From contig VHCN01000006.1 in NCBI GenBank assembly GCA_016871675.1, forward strand, positions 20,596 to 84,595: a stretch of DNA of 64,000 nt, read 5' to 3'. Origin of the DNA: Verrucomicrobiota bacterium. GTDB taxonomy: Bacteria > Verrucomicrobiota > Verrucomicrobiia > Limisphaerales > VHCN01. Positions 63,982-64,000 of this stretch are shown one piece after another; position 1 is the first letter of the stretch; each line of letters begins with the position of its first letter. A program made the translations under genes and the position numbers. Under the pieces are notes generated by a model. The model did not search any database and was not told the origin of the DNA. It saw nothing but the letters and a program-made list of their open reading frames with translations.

Positions 63982-64000
63982 TTACTGAGGCAGGATGACC
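63982..64000 (-). CDS. C-terminal end of a minus-strand gene (cut by window edge)
   Basis: Only the last codons are visible, reading VILPQ then TAA at 63984-63982. The terminator that follows on the same strand supports a real gene end here. Nothing can be said about the product. Confidence 0.4.

Overview
The window is GC-rich bacterial chromosomal DNA, densely packed with genes on both strands. No rRNA, tRNA, CRISPR array, insertion sequence or phage gene was recognised. Several traits point to the Verrucomicrobiota, probably a Limisphaerales/Pedosphaera-like lineage. These are prepilin-type proteins ending in an HADGH motif, orphan PilX-like/pseudopilin operons, menaquinone made by the futalosine route, large TMTC-like TPR membrane proteins, and heptamer or long inverted intergenic repeats. 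The lineage is inferred from gene content only.

Layout. 1-9.2 kb: a translationally coupled pair of exported proteins (the first is cut by the left edge), glgP, glpD, argG, a small soluble protein, an ExbB/ExbD pair and a hexapeptide-repeat transferase. 9.2-15.8 kb: the nusA-infB-rbfA-nrnA-truB translation/transcription operon on the minus strand, followed by a decayed VanZ-like gene. Its promoter leader carries a strong terminator hairpin in front of nusA. 15.8-24.1 kb: a lysozyme-like exported protein, cinA, a Fur-family regulator with a four-helix membrane protein, an S9 peptidase, a prepilin-like protein with a small lipoprotein, an aldo/keto reductase and yjbQ. 24.1-26 kb: a pyrimidine operon (72-aa protein, pyrR, pyrB) with a textbook PyrR-binding hairpin and attenuator. 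26-32 kb: a seven-gene minus-strand operon with two consecutive sets of pseudopilin, pseudopilin and PilX-like protein, plus one exported protein. 32-35.5 kb: livHMGF without a substrate-binding protein. 35.5-45.5 kb: a TPR protein, an SDR, a nucleoside transporter, a Gfo/Idh/MocA oxidoreductase, argS, an M14 peptidase and a MacB-type permease. 45.8-50.7 kb: a compact menaquinone operon, ubiX-ubiA-mqnE-mqnA-mqnC. 50.8-61.5 kb: five consecutive paralogous membrane-TPR proteins. 61.5-64 kb: an N-acetylmuramoyl-L-alanine amidase, a long inverted repeat, a sugar-nucleotide epimerase and a terminator for a gene entering from the right.

How parts work together. The nusA operon couples elongation control, initiation factor, ribosome maturation, nanoRNA turnover and tRNA modification. 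The pyr leader should shut off pyrR-pyrB when UMP is abundant. The mqn operon holds most of the futalosine menaquinone route, though mqnB and mqnD are not here. The five TMTC-like proteins, amidase and epimerase suggest an envelope glycosylation neighbourhood, which is inference.

Most noteworthy are the PyrR attenuator, the nusA leader attenuator with an overlapping 29-codon ORF, the five-gene TMTC-like array, the duplicated pseudopilin operon, heptamer repeats inside argS and mqnC, and the VanZ pseudogene.
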